NCBI GenBank assembly: GCA_029844215.1 | Contig: CM056721.1 | Span: 10,614,368 to 10,678,367 of the forward strand | DNA length: 64,000 nucleotides | Origin: Przewalskia tangutica | Lineage: Eukaryota > Streptophyta > Magnoliopsida > Solanales > Solanaceae | Direction of reading: 5' to 3' | Part shown: one piece after another, positions 46,411-59,300 of the stretch | Layout: the number at the start of each line of letters is the position of its first letter | Numbering within the stretch: the stretch's first letter is position 1 | Notes under the pieces: model-generated | The model's database searches: none | Told to the model about the DNA's origin: nothing | What the model saw: only the letters and a program-made list of their open reading frames with translations | Program-made: the position numbers and the translations under genes

Positions 46411-48436
46411 AAGTGGTATCGAGCGATTAGTCCTCGGAAAGTGTCTACAGGCGTGTCTAGTAGTCTTGATTATCGGTGTGTTGTGCACTACATCTATAAT
46501 CGTGAGGCTATAGGACATTTAGGATTGGTTTCCATTCTCATTCTCCGAGATCGTGCTCAGAGGCGTGTTGTAAGTTGGACCCTCCGACGTGTTTCGCTTT
46601 TACCGTTATGCCTGCGAAGGCACCGAGGCCTGGCCATGAGGCGCTAGTGGATTGACGGCGATCGATCAGTTTTGCAGCGCCGCGCCAGCGAAGTTTAGAG
46701 CCGCAGCAGCTGGGCCGAGACTCTGATACTGAGCCTCCACCCCACACCGAGCGGGAGACGGGTCATGCGAGATTGGCGAGTTGTGGCGAATGAGATAAGA
46801 TAGGCCAGTGATTCGATTCAGCAGCGCAAAGACTGCGGCACCCGAGGCGGCGATTTGAGGCTACGGATTTCCTTAGTTGTAGCCACTTTGAGTTTTACTG
46901 TCGAGGCCGGAGGATGATCCGCAGGAGTTCATCCGTCGATTGCAGAAGATCACGCGGTGATCAAGGCTTCGCATGACATTTAGTTCGCGTCAATTGCGTG
47001 ATACCGCATGATCGATTGTTTGACTTCGCGAGCTTTCCGGGAGAGCATGCACTTCCACCGTTTGGGGACGAGTTTTGGGCCTTCTCGGCACATTTCTTGC
47101 CTCCACAAATGAGGAGGGCTCGGTAAGCATGATTTTTGATGTTGAGGCGAAGCGAGCGCATTGGAGTACAATGTGGAGTTCGACTCATTGGCGGTATGTT
47201 CCGCATTAGTAGCTAGTATGGAGGATCGAGTGCACCGATATGTTACAGGCTCGATGATTACAGCGAGAGTTGTTCGGTGTTTCTCTTGTGACGGGCATTG
47301 CCCGCATTCGTGCTCATGCACTGGGTGCGAGCGCGAAGATCGACGCGGTGGACCGCCACAGAAGGCGCCAAGACGGCCGGATATTTTGCGACTTTCGAGG
47401 CGGACCGCCAAGCCAGACTAGTTATGTACCTCCGCCATTCGCAGTGGTCCTCCGCGACGCCGGGACCTTGGGATATTCGAGCGGTCGTGGCTCTGTGTTT
47501 CGAATGTTCGAGGAGGGGTGTTGGCGATCACCCTACCGGTGTGTCGATGTGGTAGACCGCATTTGGAAGTGTCGTAGTACGAGGAGCTTGTTATTCTTGC
47601 GGCCAGCAGGCGTATGACGAGAGCCGTCAGGCCGGGTGGCTGGTAGGATAGCACTGACTCTTAGAAGCGATGCGGGCACGGTAAGGTCGCGGTGGAAGTT
47701 CGATTTTAAGCGGTCCTCAACCGCCTAGTTTGAGTATATACTTAACCCTGTAGATACTTGTATGTATTGATGTTAATGATGTGTTAAGCGTTATGTTCGG
47801 ATAGATTTGTGCTATAGTGTGATTTAAAATCTGGTTAGTGTGAGATGGAAGTGGTAGCCAGTGTGTTCGTGTCGGAGGCGGAAGTTGGCGCTACATGGGT
47901 CGGGTTGGGGCCATGTTGCGGGCCAACCCGCGTCGTTCGAGGAAGGTCAGCTCGGGTGGTCCCGCGGTGGCGGTCACGAGGTGCTAGGCCCAAGCTTAGA
48001 TGACCATCGATGAGTTCATAGATATGTTCGACGAGAATCGGTTCGTGAAGGCCGAGAATGGCCTTAGAGGAAATCGAGGTTAGTAAGATGACCAAGTTTG
48101 AGGTAGTGACTCGAGGTTGGAAACGAGCGTTGACTGAAGTGCGTGTCTTGGGAAGAGTTCGAGTGTTCGAGCAGTGCACGGCGAGTAGGGAGAAGTGAGC
48201 GAGTGTGATCATTTCTTTTGTGAAATGAAGGCGCGAGGAGTATATTTTAGACCTTGGTGGGAACTTTTGTGATAACAGAGGTGATTCCTCGTGGACTTGG
48301 GATTTCGTATTTTGTGCATTTGTTATTTCATGGCGGTGTGGCATGATTGTTTTCGACGTATAGCGGTGAAGACTATCGCGCGTGTTTGTGTTGAGACTTG
48401 AGAAGGAACATTCGGACGAATGTTTCTAAGGAAGAA
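46411..48436 (+). pseudogene. Gypsy gag remnant and non-coding leftover
   Basis: Frame fragments on the plus strand at about 46609-47400 resemble chromovirus gag: FLPPQMRRAR, EYNVEFDSLA, VASMEDRVHRYV and IARIRAHALGASA-like pieces in different frames. After about 47400 no domain is recognisable. All pol domains are absent, so a large internal deletion is inferred. Confidence 0.75.
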
Positions 48437-51285
48437 TGTTATACCGTATTTTGAGTATGCGTGAGGACGACGTAGAAAATTTGAGCCTTAAGTTAGGCAA
48501 GTTTGAAATTTGTACAATACCCGATTAGAGTCGTTTTCTAAACGTTTCCACACTTTTGTTGGGAAAATTGGCTATGTCATTTATTATTTTTGCGGATTTT
48601 TCAGAGACGAAACATTTTGGACCAACGGGAGGGTGACATGTGTCACCTCATGGATGAGGTAGGCGGCAATGGTGGGCGATTTGGCCTTCGCTTTTGTCGA
48701 GGATTAGGTAGGATATTTTGGTGGTAGATGGATAAGGTGTACTTAGGTGAATCCTAGCCTACACTTGCTATACACTTGGATGGATCTTGGCCATTGGTTG
48801 GCCATTCCTTGACCTAAAAATACCCCCCTAAGCTTGAAGAGTTCTTCATCCAAACATGTGCCTAAGTCTTGAAATCTCCCTCCCCTCTCCTTGTTGTATC
48901 CGCCACACCCCTCCCCTTTGAGAAGGCCGGCCGAAAGTATCCCCTCCTAGTAGTGCTAGCCGTGGGTACACCCCTAGCCTAGTTGTCTCGTATAAATACC
49001 CCCTTTGTGGTATAGAAATACTCTCCAAAGTATTGTTGTAATGTCCAAATACCTTGGCCCAAATACCTTGTAGTATTCCCAAGGTTACACTTATAAAAGC
49101 CCAGAAAATACGATTATACTTTCCTTTAGCCACTAAACGAAACCCTAAGGAAATCTTCATTGTTGTTTGAAGTACTTAAGAGAAGTTGGTTAGAACTTCT
49201 AAGGGTTGTTTGGAGCGTTTTGCTATTAGTCGACAATCGTCGCGAGGTATGTGAACCTCTTCCTATCTCTTCTAGCATGATATGTGTGAACTATGTAGTA
49301 CGGTAGACGTACATGTGTTAACTGTGTTTGATTGTTCTTAAAACATAAAGTGTTATAACGGCTTTATGGGAAGTTGGTTATAACAACTTTATGTAGGTAA
49401 GAAAATACTTTGTGGTTTTAAAAGGTAACTGATGTGAATTATAACTGGCTAGTCATAATAAAGAACTTGATGTATTTCAAAAGATTTATAAATCGTTTTG
49501 GAAGGGAGAGTAACACTTGGTTTTAAAAGGTTTTAAAAAGAGTTATACTAGCTTTATGGGGAGTTAGGTATAATGTCTTAAGAGAGGTAAAGAAAATGGT
49601 TTACTGATGTTAGAAGTTAAGAGACTTGATCTTATAAGATAAGAGACTTAACTTATTTGTTTTAATGTGAATGTTTGTGTGAAACCTCATTCGTGAGTAA
49701 TGAGTACTTGGTTTTATTTAAAGGGATAATGTTTCTTGATTTGGAAATCGAATGTGTATCGACAGAACTGCAGCGTTAATAAAGGAAAATGTATTGAATA
49801 ATGATGAATTGTATTAAAACCGGTAGAAACCTCCATCCGCATAGAAACTAAGATGAGACAAAATGATATACATTTTCTAGATCACGGGCTTTGTAATAAG
49901 AATGTTGTAAACAAGAATAACCTACTCTCACGTGAGACATATATTACTCAATTGTTCTAAAAGGAATCAGTGATTAAGTTTGGGAACTATGAAACCATTT
50001 GAAAATGAGAACCTTGAGTAATCAAACTAGGCAAACCGGAACTTAGGAAAAGAATGTTGTTACTTGATTTTGAAAAGGGAATGCTGGTTGGTCATTCTAA
50101 TACTACGTATCGGGTGACTTTTATAAAAGTAATGGATCTCTTTTAAAAGAACTTAACGTATGTAGTACTTTGGGGTTAAAAACCCGGACTTTGGCATAAA
50201 ATGAAAGTACTTTGAGTTGTTGTGAAACTTGCCTACGCTTGTTGTGAAACTTGCCTATGCTTGTTGTTGTGGAAACTCGCTATGCTTGTTGTTGTGAAAC
50301 TTGCCTATGCTTGTGATGATAGCCTTTGTTGTGCAAGTGTGGTATTTACGTTACCGCGTCTCTCGATAGAGGCCGGTTGACTTTGAGAACTTACTTGACG
50401 CGTCTGGCGCGATGGAGAATTCCACGGGTATGTTTCCATTTTGATTCTCGCTTTGTTGATGTCACACGGACATGTCTACACCGACGCAAAGATTCGGTAC
50501 GCGGCCACGCGTTGATTACCCGATATATGGTTATTACCGCAACATGGACGTACACCGACGCAGATTCCGGCGTGGGCTACGCGCAGGTCGACCACCCAAG
50601 ATATTATTATTGAGGTTACACGGGCACGCCTACACCGGCGCGATTCCGGGTACGCGCCTTGTTATTATTGTTGCATCACGGACACGCCTACACCGATGCA
50701 GATTCCGGGCACGCGACCATGACGCGAACATGATGGATGCCGTGGCGTGAGACCCATAGTTATATTTGAGTGGTGACTTTGAGGCGCGAGTCCCCGACTG
50801 ACCGCTTTTATGTTGCGCATTGTATTTTGGTTATCATACGCCTCCCGCTTTTAAGCTATTATGATTTCATTTACTGATTTGGCGCCACATACTGGTACTG
50901 TCGATCGACCTCCTTCGGCCTGCGTTACGCCGCAGGCAGTACATCGGCCGTGGATCCCCGCTCTTAGGATCTCATTTGTGTTGAAAGCTCCGTTCCTTCG
51001 AGGCTTATCTGGTATGTTCCTCGAGTTGTAGGTTCTGTACATTCGTGGTATGGCGGCCCCGTCCCGTCATAGTTGTTGTAAATCTTAAGAGTAATCGTTG
51101 TGGGCGTGTGGTTTGTAAAAAGGATAACTGCTCGGGTTTTTATGTATATACCGGGCAAATCGTTTGGCCTGCTTATTTATTATATCTCTTGTTTCATGAC
51201 TCGTGTTTTATTTTCCGCGTTTTCTACGATGTTGTATCAGGGTGCCCGGGTAAGGCACCAAGATGCCCGGTTCGGGCGCATAAAA
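48437..51285 (+). repeat. 3' LTR of the nested gypsy element
   Basis: Starts TGTTATACCG and runs to about GGTTCGGGCGCATA; the last bases before host sequence (about 51279-51291) differ from the 5' LTR end. It differs from the 5' LTR by many 1-10 base indels, several in CG-rich places. Confidence 0.85.
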
Positions 51286-51291
51286 GCGCCC

Positions 51292-53330
51292 TACCGCAAA
51301 CAGGATTCTTAACAGAGTTTCACACAAGGGTAAAGACAAGACTCCATACGAGCTATGAAAAAGAAAGAAATATACCTACAAGTATTTGAAGGTATGAGGT
51401 TGTCTGGCCAAGGTAAAAGTACCTATGCCAAAGCAGGTCATGATTGGACCTAAGACTGTGGATTGCATATTCATCGGATATGTCAATAACAGTAGTGCTT
51501 ATCGCTTCATACTGCACAAGTCGGATCATCCGGACATTTATGAAGATACGATCATGGAATCAAGGAACGCATGGTTCTTTGAAGACACATTTCCATATAA
51601 GGAAAATACCATAACCTCTCGCAAACGAAGTTATGAGCAAACCTCTGATGAACTAGGAGTCACTGACTATCTAGATCGAAACGGTTCAGATCTAGTAAAT
51701 TCTGAAATAGCTGATGATCCGAAATTCAGTATCTCAGGACTTGGAAGATTCAGAGATGGAACTAAGGCAAAGCAAAAGGGCACGGAAGGACAAGTCCTTC
51801 GGTCCAAACTTTGTAGCTTATTTGGTTCAGGATGAACCACGGACAATCGCCGAAGCATTGTCAACTCCAAGACCGCCGGAAGGAAGCTTTAGAAAGTGAG
51901 ATAGAATCCATTCTGCATAACCACACCTGGGAGTTGGCAGAACTTCCCCCAGGACACAAACCGTTGAGTTGTAAGTGGATCCTTAAACGGAAGTTAAATG
52001 CAGATGGTTCTATCGACAAGTACAAAGCTAGGTTAGTAGTCAAGGGTTATTTCCAAAAGGAGGGCCTTGATTACTTCGACACATACGCTCCGGTGTCAAG
52101 AATGACATCCATACGTATGTTCATAGCTATCGCCGCCTTGCGAGATCTTGAAATACATCAAATGGATGTTAAGACTGCCTTCCTAAATGGTGATTTGGAA
52201 GAAGAAATATATATGGATCAACTCGGAGGTATGTGGTTCCAGGACAAGAGACAAAAGTATGTCGACTTGTTAAATCGTTGTACGGGCTGAAACAAGCCCC
52301 TAAACAATGGCACGAGAAATTTGATAGTTCTCTACTATCAAAAGGATACATCATTAATGGAGGTGACAAATGTGTCTACATGAAAGAAAATGTCAAATCA
52401 TTCGTCATGATATGTCTATATGTAGATGACTTGTTGATCACTGGAAGTAGTCCTGGAATAATCCTAGAGACTAAAAACATGTTAAAACAGTGTTTTGACA
52501 TGAAAGATATGGGCATTGCAGATGTCATCTTAGGGATCAAGATCTCTAAGACATCTAATGGACTGGTCTTATCTCAATCTCACTACATCGAGAATGTACT
52601 GAAAAAATTTGGGATGTTCGACAGTTCACCGGTATCAACATCATTGGATATAAGTCAAAAGCTTGACAAATATCTAGGTAAGCCCGTACGCCAGGAGCGA
52701 TATGCGCAGGTGATTGGTAGTCTGATGTATATCACAAACTACACTCGACCTGATATCGCTCATGCAGTCAATAAATTGGCTAGGTTCACTCGAAATCTAA
52801 GTGAGGATCACTGGAAAGAGTTGAACAGGATACTACGGTTCCTAAAGTTCACGATACATTTCGGGTTACACTATTCAAGATATCCAGCGGTATTAGAGGT
52901 ACAATGATGCAAATCGGATATCGATGGCGATGACATCAATTCCACCAATGGATATATTTTTACAATCAAGTGAGTGTATCTTAGAAATCCTCTAGGCAAA
53001 CTCTTATTGCCCGATCCACGATGGAGTCGGAATTTATCACTTTAAATAAAGCGGGAGAGGAAGCTGAGTGCCTTCATGGTTTTCTAGAGGATGTCCCATG
53101 TTGGGATAAACCCGTGTCTTCTGTAATTATCCACTGTGATAGTCCGCTTCTGCGGCGGCACAAAGTTTAATATACAATGATAAGTCTCGGCCATATTCGA
53201 TGGAGATACGAGTGTTAGCGATTGATCACCTCGGGTATTATTTCCATTGATTACATAAAATCTAAGAAAAATATCGCAGATCCTTTGACGAAGGGAATAC
53301 CAAAATATCGGTTGCCTCGCACATGTAGGA
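51292..53330 (+). pseudogene. copia-2 integrase end, reverse transcriptase and RNase H
   Basis: Resumes at the residue after the break. The integrase C-terminal part (GPKTVDCIFIGYVNNSSAYRF) lies near 51440. Reverse transcriptase starts about 51900 (WILKRKLNADGSI, YAPVSRMTSIRM, MDVKTAFLNGDL), shifts frame near 52230, and has an intact YVDD box at about 52420. RNase H pieces follow in broken frames to SKKNIADPLTKGI at about 53300. Several frameshifts and stops make it inactive. Confidence 0.92.
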
Positions 53331-53975
53331 ATGGGCTTAAAACCCAAACAATAAGAACCGATATAGTGGACACCTAACCTTACATACTGGAGATCCCAGG
53401 AATAAGGTTCAATGAGAAAACTAAACTGTAAAGGTTCCGTGAGCGCTTCGGTGGAAGCAAGAGTACTTCGGATAATGTGTCTTTCTTAAGAAACATAATC
53501 CAAGGCTGTTCCCGTGATATACAAAAAGTGCTACCCGTAAGAGGGGTAAAGGATAAGTTTCCAAACCTTTAATGATCCTCAAAAGTTGAGGTTAGGTTGG
53601 TGAAATTTTTAATGGTTCCTAACGCTTGTGTAGCGGGGTATTACATGATACCTTGTAGGAAACCACCTATTTAAGTGCGAGGACATGCCGCCTTAAATGA
53701 ACGCACTTAAGAATCCAAGGGTGTCCACGACCCACGATGGACAAAACACTAGAAAGATTGAGTAGGAAAGGTGTTGTGTTGGTACCATTGTCTTGGCATA
53801 TACTAAACACTGATGGTTCAAGACATCACGTTCACCGCACAGTAAATATGTTCGATGGTATTCTACTATGGAAGGTTCAAAGCTCCGACTACCTCTCCGG
53901 ATGTAACATCGTTCCGTCAAGTGATTGCTAGAAAGACACCATGTGTGTGCACCAAAATCTCTTCCAAGAGGGGAT
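53331..53975 (+). other. copia-2 3' untranslated region and purine tract
   Basis: About 640 bp between RNase H and the 3' LTR without coding content; it ends in the purine tract AAGAGGGGA just before TGTTGG. Confidence 0.75.
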
Positions 53976-54928
53976 TGTTGGAAATATTTATTAAACGTGA
54001 AATAAAGTAAATCCTATTAATTATGAATCGAACAATTGGGGCCCCGCACGTAGGAAGCCTTGTTTCCACACACGTGCACACGTATTGTCAATGATCAAAA
54101 TTTCCTTAATGGAAGAGATATTGGTACGTATACGAATTGTTTGAGACGTAAGGTAATAGACGGTTATTGGTCAAATGACGAATGATTTCACGCTGGTAAA
54201 TGAAGGAAGAGTATAATGTGTAAAAATGAAATGAATCAGAAATCACCACGAAACCGAGAAGGGCCGCGGCTCATCCAAGTAAAGGCCGCGGCGCTTGAAG
54301 GGCCGCGACTCTAATTGACATTTCAATTCCAGTAACTCACTGGAATTGGCGGTCGCGACGCCTCGGGCGGTCCGCGACTTAATTGACGTTCGATAACTCA
54401 CTAGATCGGGCGGTCGCGCTCATCGATCGCTTTCAATCTGTTGGAGGTGAATTAAAAACTGATTCTTGGGCTGACTTTGGAGTATTTACTCTTCATTATT
54501 TTGTTCATGAATTCAGCCATTACTTGGCTGAATTGTAACTCCAAATTCAAGGAATTAACATGGCATTCATGGTCATTATTTAGCCATTTGGAGGGTCATC
54601 ATCTACACGCTATAAAATGAGACACAATGCTTATTTGGAAACACACTTGACATCTTACACTCAACAATTCTCTGAAATTGTCTTCCTCTCTTGCAATCAC
54701 AAAACACTCAAAGATCTTTCTTTCAAAGCAAACACTTGAGTTCCCTTTGCTCATTTGTTTGATTGCTGTTTTATCTTGGGAGATAAATTGTCATTACAAC
54801 CGTTGAAAGAATATACGGGGCAATATTATCTTAAGGATAAATCAAGAATTTGGTCGACTCAGCAAACCCTCATACTTGATCATTTTCAGATTTCTAACAA
54901 ATAGTTGTTGTTATATTCCCGTTCTACA
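53976..54928 (+). repeat. 3' LTR of copia-2
   Basis: Starts TGTTGGAAATATTTATTAAA and ends near CGTTCTACA. It contains a cluster of GGCCGCGG-type motifs (54260-54430), longer than in the 5' LTR. Confidence 0.88.
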
Positions 54929-55661
54929 CATTAGGTGTGAAATATTCTTAATAGTGTGAGGTCTTTTGCCGAAAATGCGTGTGCTTAATATAAAACGTCC
55001 ATATCACACCATGTTAAAAGTACCTTTGAACTGTTTTAGCCCAACAACTAGTATTATAGATAACGATTTGACGGGACGAGTATGAAGATGACAGAGTGAT
55101 GGTTTGAAGCTCGGCTTATTTTCTTTGTTGTCTATGAGCCAGTTTACCACCTTTACCTTAGCTTTAGCTTGGAGATGCACACACAATGAAGAAGCATATG
55201 GGCTTGATGGCGTAAATACTCGATCGAATGTGGATACCACACAATTAATCGTCAAATTAAGTAGCTTATGAATAGTGATGAGTCATGTGAAACTTAGTTT
55301 AAGGGGAGATAGTCTGATGCGTGTGAACATAGTCCTACATAAAAAATAAAAAATAGAACAAACCTACTTATATATTATTGGATACTCTAATAGTATGAAG
55401 TCTTTCTAGAAAAACAGGATAAAGTTAATTTAAAGCGATAATATCATACAATGATAAGAGTTACCTTGATTGTTTTAACAACCATCTCCATGTTGTAAGT
55501 AGCAGCCCATCTCAAGACAGACTTTGGTAATTCACTATAAATATTTGGACATGTCTACCATTGTTATTGCACAGATAGGTTGCATTCCTTTCTGGTTGAA
55601 TATTGGTATCTAGCTTAAACTCCAGGAGTTTTTGTATATGAGCAAATGCAATAATACCTAA

Positions 55662-56144
55662 GGAGCCTTTGAATACAAGAATTGTTCACTTTTTCTCGGA
55701 TTTTTTTACACTTTATTTGAAAGTCAGCGTTTAACTGTGAAAATTTCATTCCAAATACAACTTTAAGTTGTATTTGAAAATTGGAAAACACCTCAAAACC
55801 TACTTTCACTTTATTCCATCTCACTTTCTGATATTCCTTTCTCAAAATTTGCTCTAAATAAAGTGAAAATATTTAATTTCTATGGCCAAACGCCTCCACG
55901 TTATTTGAAATTTATGAATTTGGAGTTGCAAAATAAAGTTGTGTTTCGTTATACTTCTTGCGAAGGAGATAAAAGAGCACTTGAATTTATGAAGATGGAG
56001 TAAAACAGATTTGGAGCACTTTTTTCCAAATTTACAATCTAACTCCAATTTGGATTTGGAAATTTTATAACCAAACATTGATTATGAAATAAAGTGAAAA
56101 GTTATTCCAGAAAAAGTGAATAATTTTCATGGCCAAAAGGCTCC
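55662..56144. mobile_element. PIF/Harbinger-like MITE, unit B copy
   Basis: Same element as 28143-28597, flanked by TAA at 55659-55661 and 56145-56147, with GGAGCCTTTG... and ...GCCAAAAGGCTCC ends. It is 28 bp longer because of small indels. Confidence 0.75.
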
Positions 56145-56300
56145 TAAGTTTTCCATTATAATTTCCCTACAATACTTTGTTTTCCAGTACATCATTTGTA
56201 CATGTAACCTAATAATATCTGATGTATAAATATTTACAGTCTGAGTTTAACCCCATTAATTTCCTTCACCTCTAGCTCAACTCCGTGAACATCTCCATCA

Positions 56301-59300
56301 ATGGAATCGTGCTACATTCACCAGTTTCTCGAGGGCAAGACCATTTTCATCACTGGTGTAACAGGCTACCTATCAAAGAGAATAACTTCTCTATATCTCT
56401 ATGTCTCTCTTTCTCTCTACTTTTAGGTTGCATACATACATAAATGATATTACTAGTGCTTTTGTTATATATTAATCTAGTTTTCACCGAGAAGATACTC
56501 TGAGTCCAGCCAAATGTGAAGAAGCTCTACTTGCTAATCAGAGCCCCAGATTTAAATTTAGCTAAAGAGCGTTTCAACAAGGTACTATCAACTACTATAT
56601 GATCGTATATATAGTAGCAGTAGATATAATAGTCATCCCATTAGACTACAACTCCAGTCCATAGCCACACAAACTACATGAAACTTGAAGATTATATCGG
56701 TTAAACAAATATGATTTATCTGCAGGTTATAAAGACGGATCTGTTCAGATTTCTAAGGGAGAAGTTGGGCGCCAACCTACAAGGCTATATAGAACACAAG
56801 GTTTTCCCTGTTGCAGGAGCTTGTGATAGTTTGGGGATGAACTCTGAGCTGAAAGATGACATATGCATAGAAATAGACATAGTGATGTAAGTAAGGAGGG
56901 GTGTTGATGGGTAAGTGGGTCGGGTGTTGGATATATTTGGATCGACCCGAAAGCAGGACTCAAAAGGTGGTTCTCGGATTCTCGGCTTGGCAGGATAGGG
57001 TGGTGTTTGGTGGTTGTTTTGGGTGGATTTAGAAAGAATTGGGTTAAGGCGTTTTGTAGGGGTGTCACGGGTGTATTGAGAGTGATGTTGATGATCGGGA
57101 CTTGGCGGTTTGAAGGTGTCAAGGTGGTGGAAATATACTGAAACAGTGAGGTCCGATGATGGAACTCGGTAGAGACGTCAATGTGGTTGGTTGGGTTGTT
57201 CGGGTAGTTGTAGGAGGAATTGGACTCAGGCGTTTTGTTCAGAGTTCTAAGGGAGAAGTTGGGCGCCAACCTACAAGGCTTTATTAAAGACAAGGTTTTC
57301 CCAGTTGCAGGTGATATAGCTTGTGATAGTTTGGGGATGAACTCTGAGCTGAAAGATGACATGTGCAGAGAAATAGAAATAGTTGTAAACTCTGCTGCAA
57401 CAACTAGATTTGATGAAAGGTAGTTATAGAATAATAGTGCCATTCTTTTTTCCTTAATTAAAACAAAAAAAGATTACCCCGATCTGCCTTTCTGCAGATA
57501 TGATACTGCAATAAGGACCAATGTACTGGGTGCCATGAATGTTGTCAAATTTTCCAAGCAGTGTTCAAAACTAAAGATGCTTCTCCATGTAAGCACAGGT
57601 CAGCTCCATCATGTGCTTAACCAAATTTCATTATCATGTGACTTCTTGCGATGTAGGAGTATTGACTTTAGCTTTAAGACTGGTTCTTTTCAGCCTATGT
57701 TTGTGGGGAAAAGGAAGGACTGATACTAGAGAAGCCATTGAACTATGGAGAGACGCTTTTTGAAAGCTCTCACTTAGAAATAGACGTGGAGAAAAAATTG
57801 GTGGAGGAGGCACTAAAGGACCTTCAAGATAGGAATGCCACTGAAAAAGAAGTAACTTTAGCTATGAGAGTTCTAGGTATTGAGAGGTAAGCGTTTCATA
57901 AAATCAGCCTCGCTCATTGATACAAACAAATATATGTATCCTATTTGCTCCAATATATATAATTACGATTCTTCAGGGAAAGGCTACATGGATGGCCAAA
58001 CACATACTCAATTCACAAAAGCAATAGGAGAGATGCTTTTGGGACACCTCAAGGAGGATCTCCAACTCATAATCCTACGACCAACAATTATATCAAGCAC
58101 CTGCAAGGAGCCGTTCCCGGGATGGGGTGAAGGAATGAGGTAATAACTATATTCAGTCTATGCATGCACACATGAAAACTAAAGAAGCGTAAGTCTTATT
58201 CGTAAAACAATGTAATCTGCTCCTTCCTTCCCACAGAACCATGGACACCTTCTTTGATGGCTATGGTAAAGGAAAACTAAATGTCGCAATGGGTGATAGA
58301 GAATCAATATTGGATGTGGTACGTGAGTCATGTGTACAGTGTATACCTTATTGTCATAATGAAATGCGCCAGTTTGGTCTTAATTAGTTCATCTACACTT
58401 CGATCGAGTTCCCAAGTAAGTATTTACACTAATTCCTTAAAGCACATCTTGCAATTTTGCCTAGATTCCAGCTGATATGGTTGTGAACTCAGTCATCGCG
58501 GCTATGGCAGCCCATCGAAATCCATCTTTCCATACAACTGTTTACCATATTAGCTCCTCTAGGAGGAATCAACTAAAACTTGGTGATATCCTACAATTTA
58601 TCGTTGATTACTTCAAGAAGAATCCATGGATTGACAAAAGAGGAAAGCCAGTCGAAGTGAAGAAATTTCGTTTCCTAGATAGCATGACTAGCTTTCACAA
58701 ATACATAGCAATTCACTACATGCCACTGTTAAAGGTTAGTTTCATAGTAATGTCTTCTTAAATAAACTGTAAATTTACGCCTTTTTGGCTTCACCTGGCC
58801 ATAAAGTGGGATAGTACTGACGTGGACTATATGTGCTTATAGATGCATTTATTAGAAAATATGGGCACTATAAGTTAGACTAAAACCCTCTTTGGCTGAA
58901 AATCAGTTGGTATAAACTAGAAAATAAAAGAGGGAAAGATCCTGATATGCAAGAGAGATGTATAGAAAAAGAATATAGAGGTGTTCGTGAATGTTGACAC
59001 ACACTTCAGCATTGATGGCCTACCACTGGCTAAGTTTATAGTTTTAACATATTTCAGATATTAAAGTGGGCAAACTTGATACTTTGCCAACATTTGCAAG
59101 CCCCCCAGATAAACTTACAAACCAGGATCAATCACGCCATTCGAGTAGCTGAACTCTACAAACCTTACACACTCTTCAAAGGAATGTGAGTTTATTATTT
59201 GATGTCCCTTTCTTTTCTCCTCTTAACTCTATGTTCATTTTGAACTAATATTTGTCTACTTGTTAATATACTACTCGAAACTAATTTATCAAACTTAAAG

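Larger units (their letters stand above)
43553..51291 (+). mobile_element. Ty3/gypsy deletion derivative nested in copia-2 integrase
   Basis: Two long LTRs of about 2.85 kb surround 2.0 kb of internal DNA with only a gag remnant; protease, RT, RNase H and integrase are missing. A primer-binding-like TGGTATCGAGC at about 46414 follows the 5' LTR and an AAGGAAGAA tract precedes the 3' LTR. LTR size, the TGTTATACC start and the gag type suggest a Tekay/Del-like chromovirus (inference). The left border is odd: the 5' LTR reads TATTATACCCCG where the 3' LTR reads TGTTATACCG, so host and element sequence merge there. On the right the host resumes at about 51292 (TACCGCAAAC). Confidence 0.88.
36215..54928 (+). 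mobile_element. Ty1/copia retrotransposon (copia-2), host of two nested insertions
   Basis: Plus-strand element: 5' LTR from 36215, gag, integrase, reverse transcriptase, RNase H, purine tract AAGAGGGGA, 3' LTR to about 54928. Without its inserts (37655-41739 and about 43553-51291) it would be about 6.9 kb. It interrupts unit B; unit A shows the continuous site at about 27402-27412. Flanking 5-mers ACTTA (36210-36214) and CATTA (54929-54933) agree at only three bases, so the exact LTR end is uncertain by about two bases. I see no tRNA-Met primer site after the 5' LTR. Confidence 0.92.

Noticed and set aside
45376..47617. Several plus-strand frames of 85-115 codons
   Set aside because: Arginine-rich translations of GC-rich gypsy LTR minisatellites and decayed gag; not genes.
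47835..48344. 169-codon minus-strand frame in the gypsy interior
   Set aside because: Opposite to the element's direction, no known domain; likely a chance opening in GC-rich sequence.
56745..57443. 232-codon minus-strand frame over FAR exon 3 and the foreign segment
   Set aside because: Two thirds is antisense of FAR exon 3; only the filler part is noted, as an observation.
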